This document shows positions 51,799 to 61,396 of a DNA stretch of 64,000 nucleotides, piece by piece; within the stretch, counting starts at the first letter, position 1; every line of letters begins with the position of its first letter. The stretch lies in contig JAPWKC010000004.1 of NCBI GenBank assembly GCA_028283725.1, forward strand, positions 124,001 through 188,000, in the 5' to 3' direction. The notes below the pieces were generated by a model. The model was given only the letters and a program-made list of their open reading frames with translations, was not told where the DNA came from and ran no database searches. The DNA comes from Neorhizobium sp. (GTDB lineage: Bacteria > Pseudomonadota > Alphaproteobacteria > Rhizobiales > Rhizobiaceae). A program made the position numbers and the translations under genes.

Positions 51799-52587
51799 GT
51801 GTCGATTGCCGAAATATCCCTGTTAAGCGCGCTTTTTGCCGGTGCGCTGTCGTTTCTCTCCCCTTGCGTCCTGCCGCTGGTGCCGCCCTATCTCTGTTAT
51901 ATGGCTGGTATCTCGGTCGATCAGTTCCGCGGCGGGGCTGCGGTTGCCGGCGCGTCCGGGGCCGGCAGCATCGTTGCCGGGGGTGGCGAATCGGCCGGCA
52001 CGCGTCGGGCCGTGCTTCTGGCGGCTCTTTTCTTCACGCTCGGGTTCGGCACCGTGTTCGTCGCGCTCGGCGCAGGCGCCTCGACGATCGGCGTCCTTCT
52101 GCGCCAGCATCTCGACCTTCTGTCGCAGATCGGCGGGCTGATCATCATCCTGATGGGGTTGAATTTTCTTGGAGTGTTTCGGATCGGGCTCCTGTCCCGC
52201 GAGGCGCGGTTCCAGGCCGGTGGTCAACCGGCGACACTATCGGGCGCCTATGTGATGGGGCTTGCGTTTGCCTTCGGCTGGACGCCCTGTATCGGCCCGG
52301 TGCTCGGAGCGATCCTTGGCGTCGCCGCGTCGCGGGACACGGTCGGCGACGGTGCGGCACTGCTTGCCATCTATTCGCTGGGGCTGGCCGTGCCGTTCTG
52401 GGTCGCGGCCGGCTTTTCCGGCGCGTTCATGCGGTTTCTCGGCCGGTTCCGCCGTCATCTCGGTCTTGTCGAGAAGGCGATGGGCGCCTTCCTGATCCTG
52501 ACCGGGCTCGCCTTCATCTTCGGCTTCGTTTCGTCTGCCGCCATCTGGTTCCAGCAGACGTTTCCGATCCTGTCGCTGATCGGCTAA
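51799..52587 (+). CDS. ccdA: CcdA-family cytochrome c biogenesis/thiol transport protein
   Basis: This 262-aa membrane protein has about six helices and moves reducing power across the inner membrane. LFAGALSFLSPCVLPLVPPYLCYMAGIS carries the first conserved Cys with its Pro-rich context. GLAFAFGWTPCIGPVLGAILG carries the second. The GTG at 51799 follows CCGGAG. Relatives serve cytochrome c maturation or periplasmic thiol repair. The intervening loop (about 45-70, GASGAGSIVAGGGESAG) is longer and glycine-rich. Confidence 0.93.
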   Translation: MSIAEISLLSALFAGALSFLSPCVLPLVPPYLCYMAGISVDQFRGGAAVAGASGAGSIVAGGGESAGTRRAVLLAALFFTLGFGTVFVALGAGASTIGVLLRQHLDLLSQIGGLIIILMGLNFLGVFRIGLLSREARFQAGGQPATLSGAYVMGLAFAFGWTPCIGPVLGAILGVAASRDTVGDGAALLAIYSLGLAVPFWVAAGFSGAFMRFLGRFRRHLGLVEKAMGAFLILTGLAFIFGFVSSAAIWFQQTFPILSLIG

Positions 52588-52611
52588 GTCTCGTTGACCT
52601 GATGGTGGCGC

Positions 52612-53829
52612 TCAGCCCTTCTTGCGGAACAGCTTGAAATCCGGCTTCAGCGTTTCGAGCGCCGCACGGATGCCGCGGCCGGGCTCGACGCCTTCGCGCA
52701 TCAGGAGATTGCGCAGCGGCGGCGCGCCGGTCAGCATATGAAGACCGCCGGCGCGCAGCATCTGGGCCGGCAGGAAATCAGACAGAAGCGAACGATTGAG
52801 AAGATCGACGCCGAAGGTGCGGGTCATGACGTCGGTGCGGCGCTTGCGGTTGAAGCGATCACCGGTATCGGCACCGATCGTCTTTGCCGGGATGGCGCCG
52901 ACAAGGTCCGTCAGCGTGATGACGTCGCGTAGCGAAAGATTGAGACCCTGCGCACCGATCGGCGGGAAGGCGTGGGCAGCCTCGCCGATCAGCGCCAGCC
53001 GATCACGGCCGAACCGATCCGCCATCAGACTTGACAGCGGCCAGCCCTGCGGCGTGCCTTCGATGGTCACCTTGCCGAGCATGGACTGCATGCGGTTTTC
53101 CACCTGCCGAGACAGGTCTTCCGTGGAGAGCGCCAGAAGCCGTGCAGCCTCTTCGGGCTTCACCACCCAGACGAGGCTCGACCGCAGGCCCGGCAAGGGC
53201 ACCTGGGTAAACGGACCGGTCTCGGTATGGAATTCGGTCGAGACATTGCCATGGGGGATGGTGTGGGCGAAGTTCAGAACAACGGCGGACTGCGGATAGG
53301 CCCAGCGGCGCACGCCGATGCCAAGCGTTTCGCGGGCCTTCGACTTGCGACCGTCGGCACCGACGACGAAATCCAGATCGAGCGCCGTCGTATCCTTTAG
53401 AATTGCAACGACGCGCTCAGAGCCGAAATCGTAACTCTCGACCTCGTTGTCGATGCGGGTCAGATTGGGTTCCGCCGCAAGCGCTTGTTCCAGCACCGAT
53501 GTCAGAACCCGGTTCGGAATGTTGTAGCCGAAAGCGTAGAGGCCGACATCTGAGGCGCGGAACTGGGCGGTCGGAGCCCGCAGAAGCCGCTCGGTTCCGT
53601 CGATGATCTGCATGACGGAGAGTGCAGCCGCCTTCGGCGCTATGTCGTCCCACAGGCCGAGCCGTTCGACGAAGCGGATGGAATGATCCATCAGGGCGGT
53701 GGTGCGCTCGTCATCGTCCTTCGCCTTCGGAGCGACCAGCGCCACCTTGCGGCCAGCGCGCGCCAGCGAAAGGGCTGCCACCGACCCCGCAAGGCCGCCA
53801 CCGACGACGCCGATCTCGAACTTAAGCAT
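52612..53829 (-). CDS. ubiH: UbiH/UbiF-family FAD hydroxylase (ubiquinone biosynthesis)
   Basis: This 405-aa flavoprotein mono-oxygenase has an N-terminal FAD site FEIGVVGGGLAGSVAALSLARAGRKVALV, a mid motif DFVVGADGRKSKARETLGI, and RLALIGEAAHAFPPIGAQGLNLSLRDV, the second FAD motif typical of UbiH/Coq6. It probably hydroxylates the ubiquinone ring. The start is ATG 53829 (MLKFEIG). It converges with ccdA. Confidence 0.9.
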   Translation of the reverse strand: MLKFEIGVVGGGLAGSVAALSLARAGRKVALVAPKAKDDDERTTALMDHSIRFVERLGLWDDIAPKAAALSVMQIIDGTERLLRAPTAQFRASDVGLYAFGYNIPNRVLTSVLEQALAAEPNLTRIDNEVESYDFGSERVVAILKDTTALDLDFVVGADGRKSKARETLGIGVRRWAYPQSAVVLNFAHTIPHGNVSTEFHTETGPFTQVPLPGLRSSLVWVVKPEEAARLLALSTEDLSRQVENRMQSMLGKVTIEGTPQGWPLSSLMADRFGRDRLALIGEAAHAFPPIGAQGLNLSLRDVITLTDLVGAIPAKTIGADTGDRFNRKRRTDVMTRTFGVDLLNRSLLSDFLPAQMLRAGGLHMLTGAPPLRNLLMREGVEPGRGIRAALETLKPDFKLFRKKG

Positions 53830-54022
53830 ATCAGGCACTCCACACGATGCAGTTTATCCCTATCTATAGCGACGGGCCGCGCTTATCCATGGGACATGCG
53901 GGCGCGCCTGCACGAAATCATTGTATTTCCATGTCATAATCAAAGCATGGAAGCTTTCCCCGTTGCAAACACAGGCATTTCAACGCATACCTCGCCGACA
54001 GCGGGAAAGGCGGGACTGGCGC

Positions 54023-54751
54023 GTGATCAGGCGAATCTTCAATTATAAGAAAGTTCCCTATGCGGAGATCCGGGCCTTCAGCGTCCATCTCCTGACGGCC
54101 TCCGGTTCATTTCTGGCGTTTCTCGGCGTGGTTGCCGCAGCGGAACATCGCTTTGTCGACATGTTCTGGTGGCTCGGGCTTGCGCTTCTCGTCGACGGGA
54201 TCGACGGGCCGATCGCCCGTAAGGTGCGCGTCAAGGAAGTGCTGCCCAACTGGTCCGGCGATACGCTCGACAATATCATCGACTATGTGACCTATGTTCT
54301 CCTGCCGGCATTCGCGCTCTATCAGAGCGGCATGATCGGCGAGCCCTGGTCCTTCTTCGCCGCCGGCGCCATCGTCATCTCCAGCGCGATCTATTATGCC
54401 GATATGGGCATGAAGACGGACGAGTATTTCTTCTCCGGATTCCCCGTCGTCTGGAACATGGTGGTCTTCACGCTGTTCGTCATCGATGCCAGCGCCACGA
54501 CGGCGATGATCGTCGTCTCCGTCTCTGTTGTCCTTACTTTCCTGCCGATCAACTTCCTGCATCCGGTGCGCGTCAAGCGCCTGCGCCCGCTCAATCTGGC
54601 GGTCTGCCTGATCTGGTGCGCGCTCGGCGGCTACTCGCTGCTGGTGCATTTCCACTCGCCGCAATGGGTCGTCTGGGGCGTTGTTGCGTCAGGCATCTAC
54701 CTCTACTGCATCGGCTTCGTGTTGCAGCTTTTCCCTTCGCTCGGAAAGTGA
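54023..54751 (+). CDS. pcs: Phosphatidylcholine synthase
   Basis: This 242-aa integral membrane enzyme condenses CDP-diacylglycerol with choline to give phosphatidylcholine, a pathway found in rhizobia. The CDP-alcohol phosphotransferase motif is intact: DGIDGPIARKV, then WSGDTLDNIIDY (DG..AR...G...D...D). KKVPYAEIRAFSVHLLTASGSFLAFLG is the typical Pcs N-terminus. I choose GTG 54023; the frame is open to 53921 with unlikely residues. It suggests a host-associated or soil rhizobium with choline uptake. Confidence 0.94.
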   Translation: MIRRIFNYKKVPYAEIRAFSVHLLTASGSFLAFLGVVAAAEHRFVDMFWWLGLALLVDGIDGPIARKVRVKEVLPNWSGDTLDNIIDYVTYVLLPAFALYQSGMIGEPWSFFAAGAIVISSAIYYADMGMKTDEYFFSGFPVVWNMVVFTLFVIDASATTAMIVVSVSVVLTFLPINFLHPVRVKRLRPLNLAVCLIWCALGGYSLLVHFHSPQWVVWGVVASGIYLYCIGFVLQLFPSLGK

Positions 54752-54825
54752 TTGAACTTTTCAATCCGATGCATGCTTGGCTATTGTGCAAGGCAGCAAA
54801 AACGCTATCAATATCAGGTGAGTAT

Positions 54826-54843
54826 CCGTGAATGACCTCACGG
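54826..54843. promoter_or_regulatory. CCGTGA-N6-TCACGG inverted repeat upstream of the BMP importer
   Basis: A perfect 6-bp inverted repeat with a 6-base centre lies about 75 bp upstream of the first transporter gene. It may be an operator; no regulator gene is adjacent. Confidence 0.4.
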
Positions 54844-54916
54844 TGTCCGTTGAATGCTTGAAGGTCGCGACGCCGCTCGAATGAAGAAAGCGGCGCGGGG
54901 CCGGTGAGGGGAAAAA

Positions 54917-56491
54917 TTGGCCTTGTCAAAAGCCCAGCAAGCCGTGCCGCTTCTGTCAGTGTCCAAGCTGACAAAGCTCTTCGGCAGCTTTGCCGCGTGC
55001 AACGGCATCGATCTCGATATAGCGCCCGGCGAAATTCATGCGCTGCTCGGCGAAAACGGCGCCGGCAAATCGACGCTCGTCAAGATGCTGTTCGGTGTGC
55101 TGCAGCCGAGCGAGGGGCAGATCTCTTTCGAGGGCCGCCCGGTGACGATCACCTCTCCCGGCGACGCGCGTCACCTCGGCATCGGCATGGTGTTCCAGCA
55201 TTTCTCGTTGTTCGAGGCACTGACGGTTGCCGAAAACATCGCGCTGTCGCTCGATCCGAAAATCCCGCTGGCGAAAATCGCGCAAGAAGCAGCCTCCCTG
55301 TCGAAAGCCTATGGCCTGCCGCTCGATCCGAACGCGCATGTGGCCGATCTTTCCGTCGGCGAGAGGCAGCGGATCGAGATCGTCCGTGCGCTCTTGCAGA
55401 ACCCGAAGCTGATCATTCTCGACGAGCCGACATCCGTGCTGACGCCACAGGAAGCCGATCGGCTGTTCGAAACCCTGTTCAAGCTCAGAGCCGAAGGTCG
55501 CTCCGTTCTCTATATCAGCCACCGGCTGGAGGAGGTCCGGCGGATCTGCGATGGCGCAACCGTTCTGCGCCACGGCAAGGTTACCGGAGCCTGCGATCCG
55601 AAACAGGAAACGCCTGCCTCGCTTGCCCGCATGATGGTGGGCGCGGAAGTGGCCGAGATCCACCGGGAAGCCGGTGCGACGCTCGGCGATCTGAGGCTCG
55701 AAGTCAGCAACCTCACCGTGCCGGCGAAGACGCCCTTTGCCGTGACGCTGAAAAATGTCGGGATGAAGGTTCGCACCGGCGAGATCCTTGCGATCGCGGG
55801 CGTGGCGGGCAACGGGCAGGGTGAGTTGTTCGATGCGCTCTCCGGCGAATATACGGTGCCGCAGGACGATGCCATCCGTATCCGCGGCAAATCGGTCGGG
55901 CGCACCGGCATCAATGGTCGCCGGTTGCTCGGCGCAGGTTTCGTGCCGGAAGAACGGCATGGCCATGCGGCCGTTTCCGGCATGGCGCTCTCGGACAATC
56001 TTCTGCTCGCGCGCAGCCGGTCCGATCGAAAGGCATTTCTCTCCGGCGGCCTGTTTTCGCTGATCCGCAAGGGTGCCGTTTCCTCGGCGACCAAGCGCAT
56101 CTGCGACGTGATGGACGTGCGCAAGAGCGGCGACGATCCGCTGGCCGGCTCGCTTTCCGGCGGCAACCTGCAGAAATTCATCGTCGGGCGCGAACTCGAC
56201 CGGCAGCCGTCTGTGCTCATCGTCAACCAGCCGACCTGGGGCGTCGATGCCGGTGCTGCCAGCCGTATCCGCCAGGCGCTGATCGATCTCGCCAAGGCAG
56301 GCTCTGCCGTCGTCGTGATCAGTCAGGATCTCGACGAGATTTTCGAGGTGGCGACCAATATCGCGGTGATTTCCGAAGGAAAACTCTCGGAGCCGCATCC
56401 GGCCGGCGAACTCAGCCTTGAGCGAATCGGCCTGATGATGGGCGGCATTCACGAAAGCCATTCAGTTCCGGAGGCCGCCAGTGCGCATTGA
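54917..56491 (+). CDS. BMP-type ABC importer, double ATPase subunit
   Basis: This 524-aa protein has two ABC domains in tandem. Domain 1 has Walker A GENGAGKSTLV, signature LSVGERQRIEIV and Walker B LIILDEPTSVL. Domain 2 has a degenerate Walker A (GVAGNGQGEL, no Lys) and LSGGNLQKFIVGRE with NQPTWGVDAG. This layout matches the ATPases of BmpA/NupN-type nucleoside and ribose-like importers. It starts with TTG (GAGGGG upstream). Its stop overlaps the start of the first permease by 11 bp. Confidence 0.93.
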   Translation: MALSKAQQAVPLLSVSKLTKLFGSFAACNGIDLDIAPGEIHALLGENGAGKSTLVKMLFGVLQPSEGQISFEGRPVTITSPGDARHLGIGMVFQHFSLFEALTVAENIALSLDPKIPLAKIAQEAASLSKAYGLPLDPNAHVADLSVGERQRIEIVRALLQNPKLIILDEPTSVLTPQEADRLFETLFKLRAEGRSVLYISHRLEEVRRICDGATVLRHGKVTGACDPKQETPASLARMMVGAEVAEIHREAGATLGDLRLEVSNLTVPAKTPFAVTLKNVGMKVRTGEILAIAGVAGNGQGELFDALSGEYTVPQDDAIRIRGKSVGRTGINGRRLLGAGFVPEERHGHAAVSGMALSDNLLLARSRSDRKAFLSGGLFSLIRKGAVSSATKRICDVMDVRKSGDDPLAGSLSGGNLQKFIVGRELDRQPSVLIVNQPTWGVDAGAASRIRQALIDLAKAGSAVVVISQDLDEIFEVATNIAVISEGKLSEPHPAGELSLERIGLMMGGIHESHSVPEAASAH

Positions 56492-57608
56492 ACTTGAAAA
56501 GCGCGGGCGCGTCTCGACACTGTTTTCGATCGTCTCGCCGCTTCTGGCACTGGTGCTGACGCTCGTCTTCGGCGCCCTGATGTTCTGGATGCTCGGCAAG
56601 GCGCCGCTCGGCGCTCTCTACAGCTTCTTCGTCGAACCGCTGCTCGACGTCTGGTCGATCCACGAGCTTGCGGTCAAGGCCGGGCCGTTGATCCTGATCG
56701 CCGTCGGCCTGTCGATCTGTTATCGCTCGAACAACTGGAATATCGGCGCCGAGGGGCAATTCACCATCGGTGCGATCACCGGCTCGATCCTGCCGGTTCT
56801 CTATCCTGCATGGCATTCGCCCGTCATCCTGCCGCTGATGCTGCTTCTGGGCATTGCCGGCGGTGCGCTTTATGCGGGGATCCCGGCGCTGTTGAAGGCG
56901 CGGTTCAATACCAACGAGATCCTGACAAGCCTGATGCTGGTCTATGTCGCCCAGCTGTTTCTCGACTGGCTGGTGCGCGGGCCGTGGAAGGATCCGCAGG
57001 GCCACAATTTCCCGCAGACGACGAGCTTCCAGCCGGAGGCGGTGCTGCCGCCGCTGCTCGATTCGGGTCGTGCCCATTGGGGCTTCGTCTTTGCCATCAT
57101 TGCCGCCGTGGCGCTGTGGTTCATGATGCGCTTCATGTTGAAGGGGTTTGAGGTCTCCGTGCTTGGCCAGTCGGAACGGGCAGGGCGGTTTGCCGGCTTT
57201 TCGGCGCGGCGCATGATCTGGTTCTCGCTTTTGGTCTCGGGCGGGCTCGCAGGCCTTGCCGGGATATCGGAAGTCTCCGGCTCGATCGGTCATCTGCAGC
57301 CGTCGATCTCGCCGGGCTACGGCTTTACCGCGATCATCGTCGCCTTTCTCGGCCGCTTGAACCCGCTCGGCATCATCGCGTCAGGCCTCGTCCTGGCGCT
57401 GACCTATCTCGGCGGGGAGGCGGCGCAGCTGTCGATCGGGATTTCGGACAAGGCGAGCCGTGTGTTCCAGGGGCTTCTCCTGTTCTTCGTGCTCTCCTGC
57501 GACACGCTCATCCACTACCGGATCCGCCTTGTTCTCGGCTCTGCAAACAGTCCGGCGGCAAAATCAGCCGTTTCGCCCTCAAACCAGACGGCGGAGGTGA
57601 CACGCTGA
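56481..57608 (+). CDS. BMP-type ABC importer, permease 1
   Basis: This 375-aa BPD_transp_2 family permease has about eight to ten membrane helices. NWNIGAEGQFTIGAITGS is the family signature. FNTNEILTSLMLVYVAQ and GFTAIIVAFLGRLNPLGIIASGLV follow, as in YufP/NupP. It overlaps both neighbours (ATP-binding gene upstream; TGATG with permease 2). Confidence 0.93.
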   Translation: MRIELEKRGRVSTLFSIVSPLLALVLTLVFGALMFWMLGKAPLGALYSFFVEPLLDVWSIHELAVKAGPLILIAVGLSICYRSNNWNIGAEGQFTIGAITGSILPVLYPAWHSPVILPLMLLLGIAGGALYAGIPALLKARFNTNEILTSLMLVYVAQLFLDWLVRGPWKDPQGHNFPQTTSFQPEAVLPPLLDSGRAHWGFVFAIIAAVALWFMMRFMLKGFEVSVLGQSERAGRFAGFSARRMIWFSLLVSGGLAGLAGISEVSGSIGHLQPSISPGYGFTAIIVAFLGRLNPLGIIASGLVLALTYLGGEAAQLSIGISDKASRVFQGLLLFFVLSCDTLIHYRIRLVLGSANSPAAKSAVSPSNQTAEVTR

Positions 57609-58522
57609 TGTTCGAAGCCATTTTGCTGACCGTCATCACCGCCTCGACGCCGCTTGTCATTGCAGCGCTCGGGGAACTCGTCACCGAACGCGCCGGCGTG
57701 CTCAATCTCGGCGTCGAGGGCATGATGATCATGGGCGCGGTCGCCGCCTTCGCCGCGGCGAAAATGACCGGCTCTCCCTATATCGGCCTTCTCGGCGGCA
57801 TTGCCGGCGGCGCGCTCTTCTCGCTGCTCTTCGGCTTCCTGACGCTGACGCTGGTGGCAAACCAGGTGGCGACGGGATTGGCGCTCACCATTCTCGGTCT
57901 TGGCCTTTCCGGCCAGCTCGGAGAACCCTTTGCCGGGCAACCGGGCCTGCCGCTGCCGGACATCGTCATTCCCGGCCTGTCGCAGATCCCGTTCTTCGGC
58001 AAGGTTCTGTTTTCGCAGGACCTGACATTCTACCTGTCGATCGCGCTGGTCGTCGGCGTCAACTGGTTCCTGTTCAAGAGCCGTACCGGTCTCAAGGTCC
58101 GCGCCATCGGCGACAATCATGCGTCTGCGCATGCGCTCGGCATCAGCGTCATCCGCACCCGCTATCTCGCCGTGATATTCGGCGGCGCCTGTGCGGGACT
58201 AGCCGGAGCGCAGCTCTCTCTCGTCTACACGCCGCAATGGGTGGAGAATATGTCGGCGGGGCGCGGCTGGATCGCACTGGCGCTCGTCGTCTTCGCCTCC
58301 TGGCGTCCCTGGCGGGTGCTGGCCGGCGGCTATCTCTTCGGGGCGGTGACGATCGGTCAATTGCATGCACAGGCATTCGGCATCGCCGTGCCGTCGCAGC
58401 TCCTATCTGCACTTCCTTATATCGCAACTATTGTGGTGCTGATCATCATTTCGCATAATCGCCGCACCACGCTCATCAACACGCCGGCCTCGCTCGGGAA
58501 GCCTTTTGTCCCCGACCGGTGA
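57608..58522 (+). CDS. BMP-type ABC importer, permease 2
   Basis: This 304-aa second membrane subunit has TPLVIAALGELVTERAGVLNLGVEGMMIMGA, the YufQ/NupQ-type signature. VRAIGDNHASAHALGISV and GACAGLAGAQLSLVYTPQWVENM follow. It is predicted to form the heteromeric channel with permease 1. Confidence 0.94.
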   Translation: MFEAILLTVITASTPLVIAALGELVTERAGVLNLGVEGMMIMGAVAAFAAAKMTGSPYIGLLGGIAGGALFSLLFGFLTLTLVANQVATGLALTILGLGLSGQLGEPFAGQPGLPLPDIVIPGLSQIPFFGKVLFSQDLTFYLSIALVVGVNWFLFKSRTGLKVRAIGDNHASAHALGISVIRTRYLAVIFGGACAGLAGAQLSLVYTPQWVENMSAGRGWIALALVVFASWRPWRVLAGGYLFGAVTIGQLHAQAFGIAVPSQLLSALPYIATIVVLIIISHNRRTTLINTPASLGKPFVPDR

Positions 58523-58570
58523 CTGCCTTTAAACACAATAATCCGTCTTCAAGCCAATAGAGGTTAGGAA

Positions 58571-59644
58571 ATGAAGAAACTCGTGATTGCTCTTGCTGCG
58601 ACGGCCGCCCTTCTCGGCGGCTTTTCCAGCGGCGCGCAGGCGCAGGAAAAGAAGAAGGTCTGCTTCGTCTATGTCGGTTCGCGGACCGACGGCGGCTGGA
58701 CCCAGGCCAACGAACTCGGCCGCCAGCAGCTCGTCAAGGCGCTTGGCGACAAGATCGAAGCGCCGTTCCTCGAAAACGTTCCGGAAGGCCCGGATGCCGA
58801 GCGCGCCATCGAGCGCATGGCCCGTTCCGGCTGCTCGCTGATCTTCACCACCTCGTTCGGCTTCATGGATGCCACGATGAAGGTCGCCGCCAAGTTCCCG
58901 GACGTGAAGTTCGAACATGCCACCGGCTTCAAGTCCGCCGCCAATGTCGCGACCTACAATTCGCGTTTCTATGAAGGCCGCTACATTTCCGGCCAGATCG
59001 CCGCCAAGATGTCGAAGAAGGGCGTCGCCGGCTACATCGCCTCCTTCCCGATCCCGGAAGTGGTGATGGGCATCAATGCCTTCGAACAGGGCGCCAAGTC
59101 GGTCAACCCGAACTTCAAGATGAAGGTCGTCTGGGCCAATACCTGGTTCGATCCGGGCAAGGAAGCAGACGCTGCCAAGGCGCTGATCGACCAGGGCGTC
59201 GATATCCTGACGCAGCACACCGATACGACTGCACCGATGCAGGTTGCAGCCGAGCGCGGCATCTTCGCCTTCGGTCAGGCATCCGACATGATCGCTGCCG
59301 GCCCGAAGACGCAGCTGACTGCGATCGAAGACACCTGGGGCGCCTATTTCATCAAGCGCACCAAGGCGCTTCTCGACGGCAGCTGGAAGTCCGAGCAGAG
59401 CTGGGATGGCCTGAAGGACGGCATTCTGACCATGGCGCCCTATACCAACATGCCTGACGACGTGAAGGCGATGGCCGAGGCGACCGAAGCCAAGATCAAG
59501 TCCGGTGAACTGCATCCGTTCACCGGCCCGATCAACAAGCAGGACGGCACCCCGTGGCTGAAGGCCGGCGAAAAGGCCGATGACGGCACGCTGCTCGGCA
59601 TGAACTTCTACATCGAAGGCGTGGACGACAAGCTGCCGCAGTAA
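58571..59644 (+). CDS. BMP family periplasmic substrate-binding protein
   Basis: This 357-aa receptor starts [25 protein letters not shown], a signal peptide cleaved near residue 25. The mature protein has [24 protein letters not shown] and later [27 protein letters not shown], typical of the BMP (PnrA-like) family. Ligands of the family are nucleosides, purines or related compounds; the exact one is not visible. It is the last gene of the importer operon, placed after the permeases. Confidence 0.93.
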   Translation: MKKLVIALAATAALLGGFSSGAQAQEKKKVCFVYVGSRTDGGWTQANELGRQQLVKALGDKIEAPFLENVPEGPDAERAIERMARSGCSLIFTTSFGFMDATMKVAAKFPDVKFEHATGFKSAANVATYNSRFYEGRYISGQIAAKMSKKGVAGYIASFPIPEVVMGINAFEQGAKSVNPNFKMKVVWANTWFDPGKEADAAKALIDQGVDILTQHTDTTAPMQVAAERGIFAFGQASDMIAAGPKTQLTAIEDTWGAYFIKRTKALLDGSWKSEQSWDGLKDGILTMAPYTNMPDDVKAMAEATEAKIKSGELHPFTGPINKQDGTPWLKAGEKADDGTLLGMNFYIEGVDDKLPQ

Positions 59645-59757
59645 GGCATGTTCGCGCCGGCATCGATGAAGACCATGCCGGTCTTGAAGCAGATGTCGGC
59701 GTCCTCCTCGGGCTTGCCCCGTGGGATGACGCGGCATCGATGATCAAAGCCAATCAA

Positions 59758-59798
59758 GGGCGGTCCACAGGGTTATCCCCGGGGCCGCCCTTTTTTTT
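59758..59798 (+). terminator. Rho-independent terminator of the BMP importer operon
   Basis: GGGCGG pairs with CCGCCC over a 21-base loop and is followed by eight T. It lies 114 bp after the receptor gene and separates it from glmU. Confidence 0.82.
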
Positions 59799-59880
59799 GT
59801 TTCCGCCGCAAACATGCCGTTTATCGCGCTTCGATGCGGTTGCTGCTATGAAGCCGGCAATTGCCAAGGAGATTCCCTTC

Positions 59881-61266
59881 ATGAACCCGATGAGCCGTTC
59901 GTGCCTCGCCGTCATTCTTGCCGCCGGAGACAGCACGAGGATGAAGTCCTCGATGTCGAAAGTCCTGCATCCGATCGCCGGGCGTCCGATGATCGCGCAT
60001 GTGATGGCGGCGGTCGCCAAGGCAGGCATGAGCGATGCGGCGCTGGTCGTCGGTCGCGATGCGGACAAGGTGGCGAAGGCCGGCAGCGTCTTGGGCGTCG
60101 CGGTCAGCGCCTATCTACAGACGGAGCGTCTTGGCACCGGCCATGCGGTGCTTGCCGCACGCGAGGCGATCGCCAAGGGGTTCGACGACGTTCTCGTCGC
60201 TTATGGCGACGTACCGCTGATCACGCCGCAGCCGTTTACCGAGGCGCGGGCGAAGCTTGCCGAAGGCGCCGATGTCGTCGTCATCGGCTTCCACACCGAA
60301 AAGCCGACGGGCTATGGCCGCCTCATCGTCGAGAATGGCGAGCTCGTCGCGATCCGTGAGGAAAAGGACGCGACCGACGAGGAGCGCAGGATCACCTGGT
60401 GCAATAGCGGTCTGATGGCGATCAACGGCGCCAAGGCCCTGGATCTGCTCGACCGGATCGACAACAAGAATGCCAAGGGCGAATATTACCTCACGGATCT
60501 GGTCGAGATCGCGCGAGCGGCGGGCGGCAAGGTGGTGGCGGTCGATGCGCCCGAAGAGGAGCTTGCCGGTTGCAACAATCGCGCCGAACTCGCCACGCTC
60601 GAACGCTTCTGGCAGGAGCGCCGCCGCCACGAGCTGATGCTATCGGGTGTGACGATGATCGCGCCGGACACCGTGTTCCTCGCCTTCGATACCGAGATCG
60701 GACAGGATGCCGTGATCGAGCCGAATGTGGTCTTCGGTCCGGGCGTCACGATCGAGGCTGGCGCGGTCATCCACGCCTTCTCGCATATCGAGGGTGCGCG
60801 GGTGGCAGGCGGGGCCACCGTCGGGCCGTTCGCACGGCTGCGGCCAGGTGCGGATCTTGCCGCCGGTTCGAAGGTCGGCAATTTCTGCGAAGTGAAGAAC
60901 GGCAGGATCGGCGAGGGCGCCAAGGTCAATCATCTCACCTATGTCGGCGATGCCACCGTCGGTGCCAATGCCAATCTGGGTGCAGGCACCATCACCTGCA
61001 ATTACGACGGGGTGAACAAGCATCTGACCGAGATCGGCGCCAATACATTTATCGGCTCCAATTCCTCGCTTGTCGCGCCGGTGTCGATCGGCGACGGTGC
61101 CTATGTGGCATCGGGCAGCGTGATCACCGACAATGTGCCTGCCGATGCGCTTGCCTTCGGCCGGGCGCGGCAGGAGGTGAAACCGGGCCGGGCGCCTCTC
61201 CTGCGCGAACGGGCGCTCGCCTTCAAGGCGGCGAAGACGGCGGCCAAGGACGCAGAAAAGCCTTAA
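59881..61266 (+). CDS. glmU: Bifunctional GlmU (UDP-GlcNAc pyrophosphorylase / GlcN-1-P acetyltransferase)
   Basis: This 461-aa enzyme makes UDP-GlcNAc for peptidoglycan and lipid A. The N-terminal uridylyltransferase has [30 protein letters not shown]. The C-terminal acetyltransferase is a left-handed beta-helix with [44 protein letters not shown] and [23 protein letters not shown] sets the start at 59881. glmS follows 130 bp on, so the two UDP-GlcNAc genes are together. Confidence 0.97.
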   Translation: MNPMSRSCLAVILAAGDSTRMKSSMSKVLHPIAGRPMIAHVMAAVAKAGMSDAALVVGRDADKVAKAGSVLGVAVSAYLQTERLGTGHAVLAAREAIAKGFDDVLVAYGDVPLITPQPFTEARAKLAEGADVVVIGFHTEKPTGYGRLIVENGELVAIREEKDATDEERRITWCNSGLMAINGAKALDLLDRIDNKNAKGEYYLTDLVEIARAAGGKVVAVDAPEEELAGCNNRAELATLERFWQERRRHELMLSGVTMIAPDTVFLAFDTEIGQDAVIEPNVVFGPGVTIEAGAVIHAFSHIEGARVAGGATVGPFARLRPGADLAAGSKVGNFCEVKNGRIGEGAKVNHLTYVGDATVGANANLGAGTITCNYDGVNKHLTEIGANTFIGSNSSLVAPVSIGDGAYVASGSVITDNVPADALAFGRARQEVKPGRAPLLRERALAFKAAKTAAKDAEKP

Positions 61267-61396
61267 ACGGCTGGCGAAACCAAACGCTAAAACTCTCGCG
61301 TTACCATCAGACACTCAAAGTGACCGCGCGCCGCATTGCGTCTCGCATGCGATCGGCTAGGTAGTCGGCTGGAACAAAACAAAGCAGGAATCGTCC

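Noticed and set aside
58529..59737. A 402-codon open frame antisense to the BMP receptor gene
   Set aside because: High-GC codon usage in the receptor gene leaves its opposite strand open. The peptide is His/Arg/Gly-rich without any recognisable domain, and the plus-strand gene has a clear signal peptide and family.
59645..59757. Gene remnant between the BMP receptor and its terminator
   Set aside because: A short minus-strand stretch reads like protein ([14 protein letters not shown]), but it is too short and unanchored to support a pseudogene.
59758..59798. Possible DnaA box or origin signal (TCCACAGGGTTATCCCC)
   Set aside because: It does not match TTATCCACA in either direction, stands alone, and is explained as the loop of a terminator.
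61267..61396. glmS ribozyme upstream of glmS
   Set aside because: The 130-bp spacer lacks the expected pseudoknot core, and such ribozymes belong to Gram-positive bacteria.
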